A stretch of DNA of 64,000 nt, taken from assembly GCA_025667525.1 (NCBI GenBank), contig JANFOE010000190.1, positions 2,501 through 66,500 on the forward strand, given 5' to 3'. Origin of the DNA: Glebionis coronaria. Taxonomy: Eukaryota; Streptophyta; Magnoliopsida; Asterales; Asteraceae. This document shows, one piece after another, positions 33,838 through 47,100 of this stretch. The stretch's first letter is position 1, and every line of letters begins with the position of its first letter. The position numbers were made by a program, and so were the translations under genes. The notes beneath the pieces were generated by a model. That model searched no databases and was not told where the DNA came from. It worked only from the letters and a program-made list of their open reading frames with translations.

Positions 33838-36774
33838 ATCAATAGGTTTATGAAATCAATTTGAACACAAGCAAAGATTATAAGTTTGTGGCATGCTTAT
33901 AAGCATCAAATAATAATTTGCATCAACAATTATAATTGTATATAGCATAAATTGCAATAAGCTCATGGAACCGAGCCCTTAGACACTCCCATATCAGTCT
34001 AATAAGACGAGAGATTTAATAATTGTCGGTTACCTCCAGATTATTGGTACATTGCCGTATACCTGACTTCTCAATACAATATGTTCAAACAGTGTGGAGG
34101 TCGGGCCTAAGCTTCTATGACAAGTCCACAAAAACTGAACCGGGGCGGCTTCCCCCATAGATCTATAAATTGTACTAGCGGTTAACCCATCATAGGTTAA
34201 TTAACGGTCCATAATTGAGGTTTTAACAAAGGCAATCACTTAATGCAATTTAAAGGCAACCACGGGTCCATTCATAGAGGGACAAAGCATACCATAAAAA
34301 TCTTGTGTTCTAAGTTTATAAAAACATGTATTCCCCCTCGCGGGTTTAAAATCAATTAATAACTAGTATAAAGCGAGGCTATAGACTCACGTTGATAATG
34401 AAAGGCGGATTATCGGCTACGGGCGTGCTTTGGTCACGGAAACCTATATAAATAATAATCGGTCTTAGACTCTTGTCCAATGACTTTTATCAAAATAACA
34501 ATATACATATGATGATTTTGTACATATGATGATGATCAAGTGGGTTTATATATCCTTGTTTACTCATTTTAGTGTTTACGTTTTGGTAACTTTTTACTAG
34601 TTTACTAGTTTTACCTACTTACCTATTTTAAGTCCAATAAGCTTAGTATAAGTTCTTTAACTTGTTTTAATCAATTTTATACCTATATTATCAGTATCTA
34701 TTCTTTCCATGTTGGGCCCAAATGAGTTAAGCCCAATAAGTTCTTTTTATAAGTGTTTAACTTATTTAGTCCAATTATTAGTCCAATATGCTTAGTTAGC
34801 TTGTTAATGTCCGTATGTCCTATAGTTCGGGTTTTATCGGTTTTTACTTGTATTAGTTACTTATATATCATTATATGACTTTTAAAAACTTTACATTAGA
34901 CGGGTTTGATCGTCTAAGTTTTATTTGGCGAAAAACGTTAATTTTACGGTAATAGCCGAAAAAGTCGTAAAAATCAAGTTTATAGTTTTTATTACTTATA
35001 AGTATTATTCCATAACCATTTATATAATTTATCCATTTAATTAACATTTTACATATTTATATAAATAAGTTTCATAAGTTAGTGGGTTTTTATTTTACAT
35101 TTTATAAAATAAAATTTGAGTGCTTATATAATAATAATAAACATTAATTCTCAAAATCTGATTTTTATCTTCATGTTCACCATTTTTATCATATCTAGAG
35201 TTCTATAATGAATTAGAAGCTCATTTTTGGGTGACATGTTCTTCATATTATGTGCTACATTTAACCTAGTTATAGCTACTGCTCATTTTAAGTTTATCTT
35301 GCCTTAACAGTCCCTACAAAACTGCTTATTCATATTAGAACACCCAACTTGTTTTGATCATATCTCACTCATTATATTGATTCCATTGCATGGCCAACTC
35401 TCACATGTGTATAACATCTTGTAAATACTGTAAATTGATCATAACATGCAATTTTATCAGTTCAAGTTTTAGTTATATACTGTTTTTATACAGCCAACTA
35501 AATAAGCATGATTTTAGCCTTATTTCTTATAGTTATTAACCTTTTTAAGCATATTTATCAACACTTGATCCCCACACAACATTTTTATCATCATATATAC
35601 ATCATATACATATAAAATAATAAAGAAAATACATTTGTTCTTTACAAAAATAACAAGAGAAAATGGAGAGGATGATCTTCTTTACCAACCAAGTGTATTT
35701 CTTGTTTTTGGAAGACAAGAACTTGATGAACACCACAAGTAACTCCAAGATCATCAAACACCAAGAACAATAGTTGAGAAATCAGCCCTAGGAAACAAGC
35801 AAATCACCTCCAATGTTGTTAATATGGCCACCAAATGATCAAGGCTTCAAGATAACTCCATGATAGAGCTAGTTAACATGTATTTCATGGCTAGAAAAGA
35901 TCAAAAGGGGTGTTTGTAGCTTGAAAGTGGAAGGCAAGGGTGAAGTGGTTGAGAGAATTTGAGAGAGTTTTGCATGTAAGTAAATGGTATGTGTGAAAGT
36001 TGCTAGTGGTTTTGAGTTAGTGGGAAAGAACTAAGCTTAAGGTGTAAGCTTTGCTTACACTTGTAGCTAGTTAGTTAACATGATGCCACATCCTTAGATG
36101 TGGTGTCATGTGTGCCATCCCTTATTAGCTAGTGGGGTGGGATAATGTATTTTGTTCCACCTCACTAATTTACTGGTATTCCTCGATTCTAGTTTTCTCG
36201 ATTTGCGTGCCCTCGGGTCGTTTTACGAAAAACGTTTTTATAAATTATGAATCAACGACACAAAACGAATCCAATAAAAATTGTCTCATCAAAAATGGAG
36301 TTCAAAAACGTAAATACGTAATCCTAAGGTTTCCGGTTTAGTCGTAAGGGACGCTAAATTATGCACGTAAGTCCAAATTTAAATCCGTAAATTGTGAGTT
36401 CGTCAACCAACACAAAAATAAGTTTCAAAATATTATACGAGAAAATATTTCACTACCTGAAAATGTTAGATTGTACTTTTTTTAAAAGTTTAATCGCACA
36501 CGAAAAATAATAATATAACGACTCGATACGTAATTGAAATGATATCGTCCAAAGTATTAAATATCGAAACTATCGATAATAAAATATAAAATTTTTGGCA
36601 TCCGTCGGTATCGCGATCACTAGTAGTCCTCGTTGCTCGTCAAAATATTAAAATATAATATTTAATATTGGTTTTAACTTAAACCGTTAAACATAATAAT
36701 ATTTAACGTTATAAAATACTTCAAAGTAATTGAAAATAGAATAAAATTATGACCTTATTTTTACGGGTTTTACA

Positions 36775-39700
36775 TCCTCACCACCTTAAGGGAGCGACGT
36801 CCCGGCGCTCAACTCGCCTCACTTCGCCAATGCGCATTAAAGTTTCAATAAACATCGTCGTTGAAAGTCAAAAAGATATTACATAATATGTGTTCTACAT
36901 GATCGGACGTCATCGGATGATGCCGTCTCAAGTTCTCACAACTTACGATCATTTGACTAGATCACACACCATATAAGTACATAAAAGAAAAGGTCGAACA
37001 CAAACATCGAGTATAGATCTCCACCGTTAATCATCGAGAAAACCTTGAACGAACCCTTGATAATAACCACTTGATCTCCAGAGTCTTTCCACTTGCGGTG
37101 TCGGCTTCAACATACTCCTCGAGGTCGTAACGAATTTATTAACTCCATTCATTAAGAGAATCGGTCCTCAATCATTCCACAAGTACACGTATAAATCCTG
37201 GTGACACTTATCGTTTCTCCTTATACACTGCTTCCCGAGATTCATTTAAAACTCAGAATAAAATAGTGATCTTCAATACGAGGAACAGAACGAGATAAAA
37301 ATGAATTCAATAAACGCATAAATGGACAAGATGTAGTAAAATGATTTAAGGTTAACGATCGACGAGGGATCTCGAATCACGTAACCGTAAAACATAATAA
37401 TTCACAATACTAGAAAAATGAGAGCGAAGAATGAATTAAGTATTAACATTAAAATGACATTTGTCACAATTATCCGTCCCGGATTTGTATTACCTTAAAA
37501 CTCAGTTGAGGTACTTTCTTGATAAAGATGATATATTAAAAATAGAAGTAAAATAGTGTCAAAATTTATTTGGTCGTCTTAAGAAACTTTGAAAGAATGA
37601 CGTAAATTTATTAATTAAACTCATACTGATGGTTACAATTAGAGAATATAATTTCCAAATTAAATCACTATTAGGAATATAAATTAAACTGGCAATTTCA
37701 TTACATTAAAAGTAAAGTATAATAAGTCAATTAGTTCAAAAGGTAGAACATAATTTTATTTTAAACATTAGTTTCAGTTATACAAAATATGGTGTATAAA
37801 TTTGACCTTTTACTTGTGATGGTTATTTCGATAATTGAAAATCATTAGAAAATGTAGACAAGTTCCATAAAAAATTTTATAATACTTTGTAGAAATACAT
37901 AAAGGTGTTTATTATTTCAAAATAAACATGGGGTATATTTGGGTTTAAAAATGTGACAAGATAATAAATGAATACAAATGGAAATAATGGTCAACAATTA
38001 GCACGAAATCAGCGGTACGAAAGAAAACGAAGCAAATGTCGTATGAATTCTTAAAGAGAATAATAAAATAAAGGCGTCGATGGTAAGACGATAAGAAATA
38101 ATAGATTAAACAAGTTATCAAATTTGGTTAGTGCGGTCGATGGTTCACCAATATCAGCTCGTTAACTTAGCGGTGGTCGTTACACGATCGGAAATAAGAT
38201 CCATACAAAAATTTTAATCAAAGAAAATTCCTAATAATCACTTGTAATTAAAACAAATCAAATGAACGATGTTAGTGTTTAAAGAGAGAAGTCAAAGCAC
38301 GGTTCACAAGAGTGGATTTCGAGACAAACGAGAGTGACGGACGTCATCCCGAATATATGGAAATCACTCTAGTGATAATTCATTATTCAAGTGCGGAGAC
38401 ATTTCAAAGATCTACCCAGTCGCATAAAGAAGATTGGACGAGAAGGAAGGATAAAACATCGATACTTTCACGTCATTTACAAACAATCAGTAATTAAACG
38501 AACGGTCAAAAGAAATCATTTATAAGACAAAATGAAGTAACAAGTAGAAAAACGATTGTCGAGTAAAAACGTATTCGTAAGCGCGTAATTCGTTTAAGAA
38601 AAGGTAAGAAAACGTATGCGGATGCATAGAAATTGTGCTACTTGCATAAAATATAAAGTTTTCAAAACTTCTTTTCACTTTATTTCATTTTATTTATCTT
38701 TATCATAAATACAAGTAAAGAGTTCTTTATTATCAAGATTTTTAAGTGGACTACTATTCAGCCTAGCATGGCTCAATCTGAATTAGACATAGGTGATCAG
38801 GCCATGTATAATTCAGGAATAGCAATGCAGTGCTAAGTTTCGTCGAAAAGTATTACGTTTCTTATGTTTATATATAAATCATGCCATTTGTAAAATGGAA
38901 CTTAAAAATAGTTTATAAATTTATAGGATACAAGTAATTTGTGAAATACTCCATAAGCAACTTTTAATCTTACGAAATGTATTTTATAAGACCAAAGTAA
39001 AAATAATTGGTGAAAATAATTGTAAAACAATATCAGATTTATTTATAATATGACATTATGACAACGTATAAAGTAGTCAAAGTTTTGCAAAATGTGGCAA
39101 ATAGTAGCTCATAAAACAACCAATGAAATGGTTACAAGCTGTTAAGTTTTCAAAGGGTTATAAGGTTTAGACGAAAACTTCAAGAGATACGCGATAAGAA
39201 TGTTAACGAAGAATGTGAAGGCAAAACTTCAAAACTCAACTCAAATCAGTGGAAGGTTGGAAGAAAACGAAAATAAAATAACATCGAATGACAAATGAGT
39301 CATATATATGAAAAGAATAAAACAATCCACATGTGTATTCTTTTTAAGATACTCGATACAACATGCTTTTAAGAAAGTATGTTATTCGTTTTTAAATTAC
39401 ACCATTAATCTGGTAATTGCTAATCCTAAAATATTTCTATTTTTAAACATTTTCACATGCGACTAGTATTAGTTAGTTGTAAAATAATATTTGTTAAAAT
39501 TTTACGATCTCAAATGAAATCAAAACAGCTTAGAAACATTTAAAACTCATGTTCTGAATTTTCTATCAGATTTAACTTTTAAATATGAGCCGATTAATTG
39601 ACCCGATAAACGACATCTCCAAGACTCGGAGTCAAAAGCATTTTGATGCAAAACGACGTTTCAGACGACTTTCTAGTTTTACCCGAGACCTGAAAACCAA

Positions 39701-40648
39701 TGTAAAATGTCCAAAATACCCCTGCAAGTTCTGTGCAGGTTTGACTATTTTATTTTAAAAACGCAGGTTTTACTTTTAAGTTTTGACCTGTTTATACTGC
39801 CCCTACAGTTTCTGCATAAAGTGTATTTTTCGACACTTCTTAACGGCTTAAAATATATACATATATACACACATGTCTTGTGGATTTTATAACAACGAAA
39901 AATAAATCTCGTAATGAGCATCAAATAAAATATAGCATGATGAATGACAAAAAATGCTTCAAGGTATTCAACACGAAATTTAGGAAGCAAGACGGTGAAA
40001 GACGTTCGTAATTTAGATTCCAAAATGCAATGTAGACAAATCTCCTTGGTGCCACGATTGTCAAAAACACAAAACATAACAAGAAAAGAATGGAACATTA
40101 ACATGCTACACTCCGGGGGCGAGAAGGTTAATGAAAAACAAATGATTCAATTTTATATAAGTAAAATCGTATTCCAATTCTAGCGCCATAATCTAGGCGA
40201 TGATTTATAAAATGACGATGACGTTACCGAGATATAAGTGAACAATACACTTTGGATTCGATACATATAAATGTCAATAAATAGCGGTTAGTCTATTCCA
40301 AAGACACATTGAGCTACACAATGGTCTAGAAATTACGTTTCAAGACGTCTAAACACAAACAGTCGGAAGACGATTTGGATATCTATATAAATATCACAAA
40401 GGGTTAAACAATGAAAGTAACGCGCGCAGATGGAGGTATGTAAGGTCATAATATAAAATTTGCAATAAAAGCAATTTAAATACCTCAAAAATAAATACAG
40501 AAAGATCTTAAAAATTCATTGTATTTATTTAAGTTAATCATTAATAAATGATAAACTTTTATCGAAAAGTTTAACGACATAAATATATATCGATAAAGGG
40601 ATCCTAGATATAAATATATATCAATAAAGGGATCATAGTATTTATTTA
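36775..40648 (-). other. Eroded internal region of element H (main part)
   Basis: On the minus strand a purine-rich AAGGTGGTGAGGA (36787-36775) directly precedes the 3' LTR start and is the likely polypurine tract. Upstream lie about 3.9 kb of AT-rich sequence with no ORF longer than about 120 codons and no domain I can recognise. Short GC-rich patches (36780-36830, 39590-39740) stand out. A 31-bp duplication (40579-40609, 40610-40640, ATAAATATATATC...) lies beside the element 2 insertion. This part of H is either a heavily decayed pol or a non-autonomous interior. Confidence 0.55.
40644..40648 (+). repeat. TSD of element 2, left copy (ATTTA)
   Basis: ATTTA at 40644-40648 is repeated at 52869-52873, immediately outside the two LTR termini. 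Confidence 0.9.
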
Positions 40649-43600
40649 TGTGACAATCCGTCAATTTACGATTGATATTTTATTCTCAATATTATTTAAA
40701 AAAACAATTTACAATATGAACTCACATATTTTTGGGAAGAAATTTGGATTTACGTCTTGGAGTAGCATCGACTACGTCTAAACCGGAGGATTCAACGTTA
40801 CGTGCTTACGTTTACGTACACCGTCTTTGGTGACAGTCCGACATTTTAGAAAATAAATTTGTCCATGAATATTATTTTGGAGTTTTAAATTTGTGTTGGT
40901 TCATAAACTCACAAATTTACGAGAAGAGACTAGGACTTACGATTTTTATTTTAACGTCCTTTACGACTAAACCGGAAACCTTAGGATTACGTATTTACGT
41001 TTTCGAACTCCGTTTTTGATGAGACAATTTTTATTAGATTCGTTTTGTGACGGTGATTCATAATTTATAAAAACGTTTTTCGTAAAACGACCCGAGGGCA
41101 CGCAAATCGAGGAAACTAGAATCGAGGAGTACCCGTAAATAAATGGGATGAGACAAGTGGGACACTTGTCCCACCCCACACATCAAAACCGGCCACATTA
41201 TGTTAGTTACACCATGAGGTGTCAACTCTTTAACAAACTAGCAACACATGTAACTAGCTTACACATTAAGCTAGCTACCAAAACAAAACCATGTAACTAA
41301 AACCACACACCTCATTTGCAACATGCAAACCACTCTAAAGTTCTCTCATCCCACTCTTCTTGCCGTCCCATATCTCACAAATAAACACCCTTTGATCTTG
41401 ATTCAACCATGAAACCATATGTTATACTTGCATATGTTGAAGCCCTTTCAAAACCCTATTGATTGGTGGTACTTATAACATCCATGGAGGAGTTTTCATG
41501 GTGTCATGAGGCTGATTTTCCACAAGGAGTCCATGGAGCATGGTGGTCTTGAAGATGGTCATGGATATCCACAAGTTTCTCCATCAAAATCCATGTTTTG
41601 ATCACAACTTACATCATCATGGTGGTATAAAGATTGTCCTCCTCAACTTCTTGTTATTTTGATTATGTAAACTTGTATTTTATTTCCTATTGTATATATT
41701 TATGATGATTATATGATGATAAAAATGTTATGTGGGGATTTGTTGTTGATAATCATGGATAAAAAGGTGAAAAACTATAAGAAACAAGGTTAAAATCTTG
41801 ATTAATTTGCATGGCTGTATAAAACAGTAAAGGACCAAGTGGTAAACTGATAATATGATGAAGTAGAACCCATTTACAGTAAGCTATGGGTCTTGTACAC
41901 ATGTGAGAGTTGGCCATGCAATGGAATCAAAATAATGAGTGAGATATGATCAAAACAAGTTTAGGGTATAAATCTGAAGTTACTGTTTTGGACGATTTTT
42001 AGAAAATACTTAAAGGATGATTCAACAGTAGCTATAGAAGAGTTAAATGTATCACATATCATGTAGTTTATGTGATAAAAATTTGAGCTTCTATCTCCAT
42101 GTAGAACTCAAGATATGACATTTTTGGTGAAGATGAAGTTAAAAATCAGATTTTTGGAAATTAAAGAATAATACTATTATATAAGCACTCACATTTTAAT
42201 ATATAAAATGTAAAATAAAAACCCACTAACTTATAAAACTTATATATATAAAAAAAAAGGTGTAATAAGTGTATAAATGATAAAAATGGAAACTTGTTAA
42301 GTTTTATAAGTTATAAAACTATAAACATGATTTTTACGACTTTTTCGGCTATTGCCGTGAAATTAACGTTTTTCATCAAATAAAACTTAGACGACCAAAC
42401 CCGTCTAATGTAAAGTTTATAAAAGTTGTATACTGATGTATGAGTAAATAAGACAAGTAAAAACCGATAAAACCCAAACTATAAGAATTACGGACATTTA
42501 CGAGCTAAATAAACGTATTGGACTAATAATTGGACTTAATAAGATAAAAACTTGTAAAAAGAATTATTTGGGCTTAACCCATTTGGGCCCAACATGAAAG
42601 ATATATATATACTGATCATATAGGTATAAAATGGGTAAAAACAAGTTAAAGAACTTATAAAAGACTTAATGAACTTAAAATAGGTAAAATCGGTGAAACT
42701 AGTGAACTAGTAAGACGATACTAAAACGTAAACTCTAAAATGAGTAAACGAGAATATGTAAACCCACTTGATCATCATATATATATAATCATCATATGTA
42801 TACATAATTGTTATTTTTATAAAGTCATTGGACATGAGTCTAAGACCGAGTATTATTTGTCTAGGTTTCCGTGATTGAAGCACGTACCGTACGTCCGAAT
42901 TGCCGATAACCCGCCTTCCCACATCAACGTGAGTTCATAGCCTCGCACTCTTTTAAATGTTTTATAAATGCTTTATAAACCCGCGAGGGAGATAACATGT
43001 TAGTTTTTATAAAAGTTTGGACACCATTTGTCCCGATTGTTTGTTTATTGATTTTGGACCCGAATGATTGAATGACCCGATTGTATGACCCGATAAATGA
43101 TTAATGGACCCGATAGATGAAATCAAATGGATTATTAAAGTTAGGTTATGTCACTAAAAGTCCCATTAGCATGAATTGTGAACTACCGGGAGTTGGTAGA
43201 CGCTTATGCATTTAATAGTACTATTTGGGGACGATCACCCCAGTTCGCGCCTTGACGGTTGATCCCCGTCGTGCCACATTGATTGGTAAGCGAATTTATG
43301 TATGAGAAGATTTCCAATAGCGTGACCTTTGTGACGACACGCTACTTTAGATGGGCAAAATTGGTATCGGGTTAGCTACCCGTTTTGGTTTAGTAAGGTA
43401 ACAATGTCATGCGGCTTATAATAATCCAAATCACCAAAAATATTACTGGACGCTCCGAATTACGATGTATTGCCTGACTAGCAATACTGGGTCATACTAT
43501 TGATATTATGATTGTATTTTGGTTTTTATAACCATATTCATATAACGATTTTTATTTGATTTTATACAACGTCATAAGACGTATTGTATGATTGTTTTTA

Positions 43601-44118
43601 CGACATTGGCTCGTATAATGATTTTTACGGCAAATGCCTATATTACGATTTTCGATAAGGATTTATATAAAATGACTTTGGCTATTTTATGGCCTATTAT
43701 AAACTGATTTTGGCTATTTTACGGCCTATCAAAACGATTTGTACAAAATGATTTTCAGTAATACTTTCATACTGATATTATATTGATGGAATTTATTAAA
43801 CTCTATGAATTCACTCGGCGTTATCGCTGACCTTTTCTTTTAACATGTTTTATCTCAGGTACTTGAAGGTAATTCTCGGGAAGACAACAAGAATTCATGG
43901 CCCGCACCCAAACAATATTTTCCATTCAAATACTTTGTAAAACTTTGTATGAAATGTAATGACTTGGGACCTATGTAACTTTGATGTTTATGAATGGAAA
44001 TGATTTATTATTAAACGACGCGATTTTTATGCGTTGTCTATGATGTGAGTAATGTGCTATCCCGTAACACCAACTAGTCTTCCGCTGAACTGTGTTGTAT
44101 AAATTTGGGGGTGTTACA
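40649..44118 (+). repeat. Element 2, 5' LTR
   Basis: Same as 49398-52868. The first 182 bp (40649-40830) and the next segment (40831-41030) are diverged copies of each other: both start TGACA(A/G)TCCG, and both hold ACTAAACCGGA or TCTAAACCGGA followed by an ACGT-rich block. The middle is homologous, inverted, to the LTRs at 1-1673 and 34804-36474. TCACTCGGCGTTATCGCTGA and CAGGTA lie at 43811-43861. Confidence 0.96.
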
Positions 44119-47100
44119 GTTTGGTATCAGAGCTCTCGTTATAGAGAACGAAAGATTTTTAAAACCAAGGTTTTGAATAAAACATTTCAAAATCTTTTAA
44201 CTATAAACATTTTTCTAAAAATGTCTAAAAATCTTTTGACTATAACGGTGCCGAAGAATTCCCGAGTTACCGACAAGGCCAAGACTGAGAAGTGTTATTT
44301 TAATATATATATATAACTTGGATTATATATATATATGATGTAATTTTATTACATGGTGGTTTGATGATTATTTTGATTTATACGAGGTATTTATACGACG
44401 TCGATTGTCACAATGTACCCTAAATCCCCTAGTAAATTAATCCAAGCTATTCTCGTAGGAATTCTAGCTATCCTAGATCTAAACCAAGTTGTGGATCTTT
44501 ATGATCCCAACAAATGGTTGATATTCGTAGAAATATAGATATTAGTTGATTATGATATTGAAAAAGAATTGGCGAGATTAAATCTGATATCGATGTCATG
44601 ACGATCTTTCCTTATAGAGTGGAGTTTGACAAAACGTTATCACCTGGAAAGATGTCATCTGATTCGTTGTCATCCAATTCTTAAATTGAAATCGAAAAGG
44701 GGAATGTTGCACTTGAGGCTGTCATTGGAACCAGTACCCAAAAGCCTCATGCCACTAATACCTTTCCGAGAAGTCTAATTGACTGATCAAGTCATTTCAT
44801 ATTAATGACTTATTTGATAATTGTTGTTGTGAGAGCTAATAGGATTGGAAATTAAGTATTGATTTATATTGAGATTGTATTGCCTTTACAAGGCCGAAGA
44901 ATAAGATTGAAAGTATTGAAGATTGACGTAGGATATTGAATTAAGTATAAAATTGGTTAAAACTTGAATAAAGTAAAAATTTAACCCATATGGAATATGA
45001 GATTGTTAATAGAAGTCGTTAAGTTTTGTGATTGAATTATAAGGATTTAATTGATTGTTGATTCGTGTTAAGGGTTATTCCTAGACCATTGTCCACTAAC
45101 GAGGATGCCCAGTGTCCAAGAAATGAATTGAAGAAATCTTCTTCTGAATTGAGACCGATGGATCTTGTGGGACATATGGAACCCCTAATGACTCTTGTAA
45201 ATTAGTATTCATTGTGGTATCTTTTAAAAATAATCCCTAACTTAACTGAGATATCAGTTGGTAGGATGAGTTTTGAGAATTGTATGACATAGTGACACGT
45301 AATGTGTTACGGTACAATTTGACTTGTTTGTGATTAATGAAAAGACTACCTTTGATTGCTAAATTCTACATTTATTGATGTTATCTATCCTTTATTGCTT
45401 CATCCTAATGTTCGCATTAGTGATACAACCATTGAACAAGTACTCATCTCGAATTGAGTTACGTTGTGGATTATTCTCTTTGTATTCCTGAGTGCCATCA
45501 AAGTCATGAACCTCATGATTAATTGGCTAAGCTCATTTCCTATCATATCATAGTTAATTCTTGGTGAACAAGCTTTCATCACTCTTTTGCAGATCACTCA
45601 TTGTTTTTATAAGATAAAACAGTATCATTTGAGGAAATTGAATTTTCATCACTATAAGGATTATTCAAAGTGAGATTTTTAAGTGATTGTTATCGAAATG
45701 AAGTTGTTTATAAAACACCTTGGAAAACCTAATTGTTTTCATAACAAAGAAAACCTTTGTAGATATATTTATGATTCTTATTTAAGAATTAAGCATGAAA
45801 ATGTTTTTATTATAAACATGATGATAAAATTTTGACGAACTGAGTATTGCATCGTTAGTCTTGAAATTGTATATAGTTGCGCGCCTACATACAATTTGGA
45901 ATGGACTATGCAAGACTGATTAGTAGTCACCATAAAACTAATTAATAAACACTAAATTTTCTTTGAAGATTGTGAAAGAATAAATTTTTATGAGATCTGC
46001 AAGAAATGAAAAATAAAGACACAATGTTAGGGACACCTACATATGTGCCTATAGCATCTATTCTTCTGAGTTGAATTTACTCATCTGTGGAAATTGTCTT
46101 ATTTGACAATTGACAATTCTTTCTTGTCCAATTCTCTTGTAGTGAGATTCTTAGGAAAAGTATATGATTACCGAGTGTTGATACCCGACTGGATGTATCG
46201 ACGTTCTTATCATTTCTTATGATTTGATTTCATTTGAATGACCTGGGTAACGATCCGAGGAGCTTTCGAATGCGTACTCAAATCATGAAAACATGGGATA
46301 TATTCATATTCGTTAAATGTTTTCGTCTGTACCTGATTTGAAATTCTCTCGCGTAGATTATGCGTTGACCTTACTCTTTTAAGGTTAGTTATGTCTCCAT
46401 ATATCCTTGAATTTGTGAAGGATTATGAATTATTATTAGTCTTTTGAGAAGTTCACATCTTATCGGCGGTAAGGAAACTAGAAAGTTGATAATGCCGGTA
46501 GAATGGATTGATTAATTATGACATGACGACATTGTCTTAATTGATGGGAACTCGAATAGAATTCCCCTAAATGATAAGATGTTGATTATCAAAAGTGATT
46601 TAAATAATTCTTGATGGATGACCATATCCTGCATTTAGACTTGAAAGTATACCGTGGATGATTGTGAATTAGTAATAGATATTATAATATAGAAGGAACT
46701 TAATATGTATTTATTAAAAGATATTTATCTTATCTAAATTAAAGGAATTACCGTACAACTGAGAAAGTTGTCGGAGAAAGATTGTATTATACCAAGTCTG
46801 TCATCCTGAAGAGCTATGGTGTTATCTTTCCTTATATTAGATTACTGTGACTGAGTAAATTGACAATCGAAAACGATATCCATAACTCGAAATGGAAGAA
46901 TTGTTCGATCATTTACAAGGTTCTAGCAAATTTGATCCATAGCATGGTTATCATCAACTTCGCATCTGCGAAAGAGATTATCTATTCCAATCACTACATC
47001 CGGTGCTTGTAATGAACATTATGAGTTTCACGTGATGTCGTTTGGATTGACAATGCACATGTAGTATTCATAATTATGATGAATCACATGTGTAGGCTGT

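Larger units (their letters stand above)
4891..36774 (-). repeat. 3' LTR of element H, split by the outer Athila (4891-5085 and 33700-36774)
   Basis: On the minus strand it starts TGTAAAACCCG at 36774 and ends GGGGGTGTTAAA at 4891. Joined across the Athila insertion it is about 3270 bp. The proof that the two parts belong together is the uninterrupted homologue at 63706-64000, which runs straight through the insertion site (AGTTTGTTTTAAAAATG). A TCACTCGGC...GCTGA hairpin and TTTCAGGTA lie at 33791-33837. The part at 34804-36474 is homologous to the LTR at 1-1673, but H carries about 300 bp more at its 5' end (36475-36774). Confidence 0.7.

Noticed and set aside
4881..36493. AAGTTTAA at 4888 and 36486 as a TSD of a solo LTR ending near 36477
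   Set aside because: It would need LTR ends without TG/CA. The polypurine tract and TGTAAAACCCG at 36774 give a better boundary, and the match is AT-rich enough to be chance.
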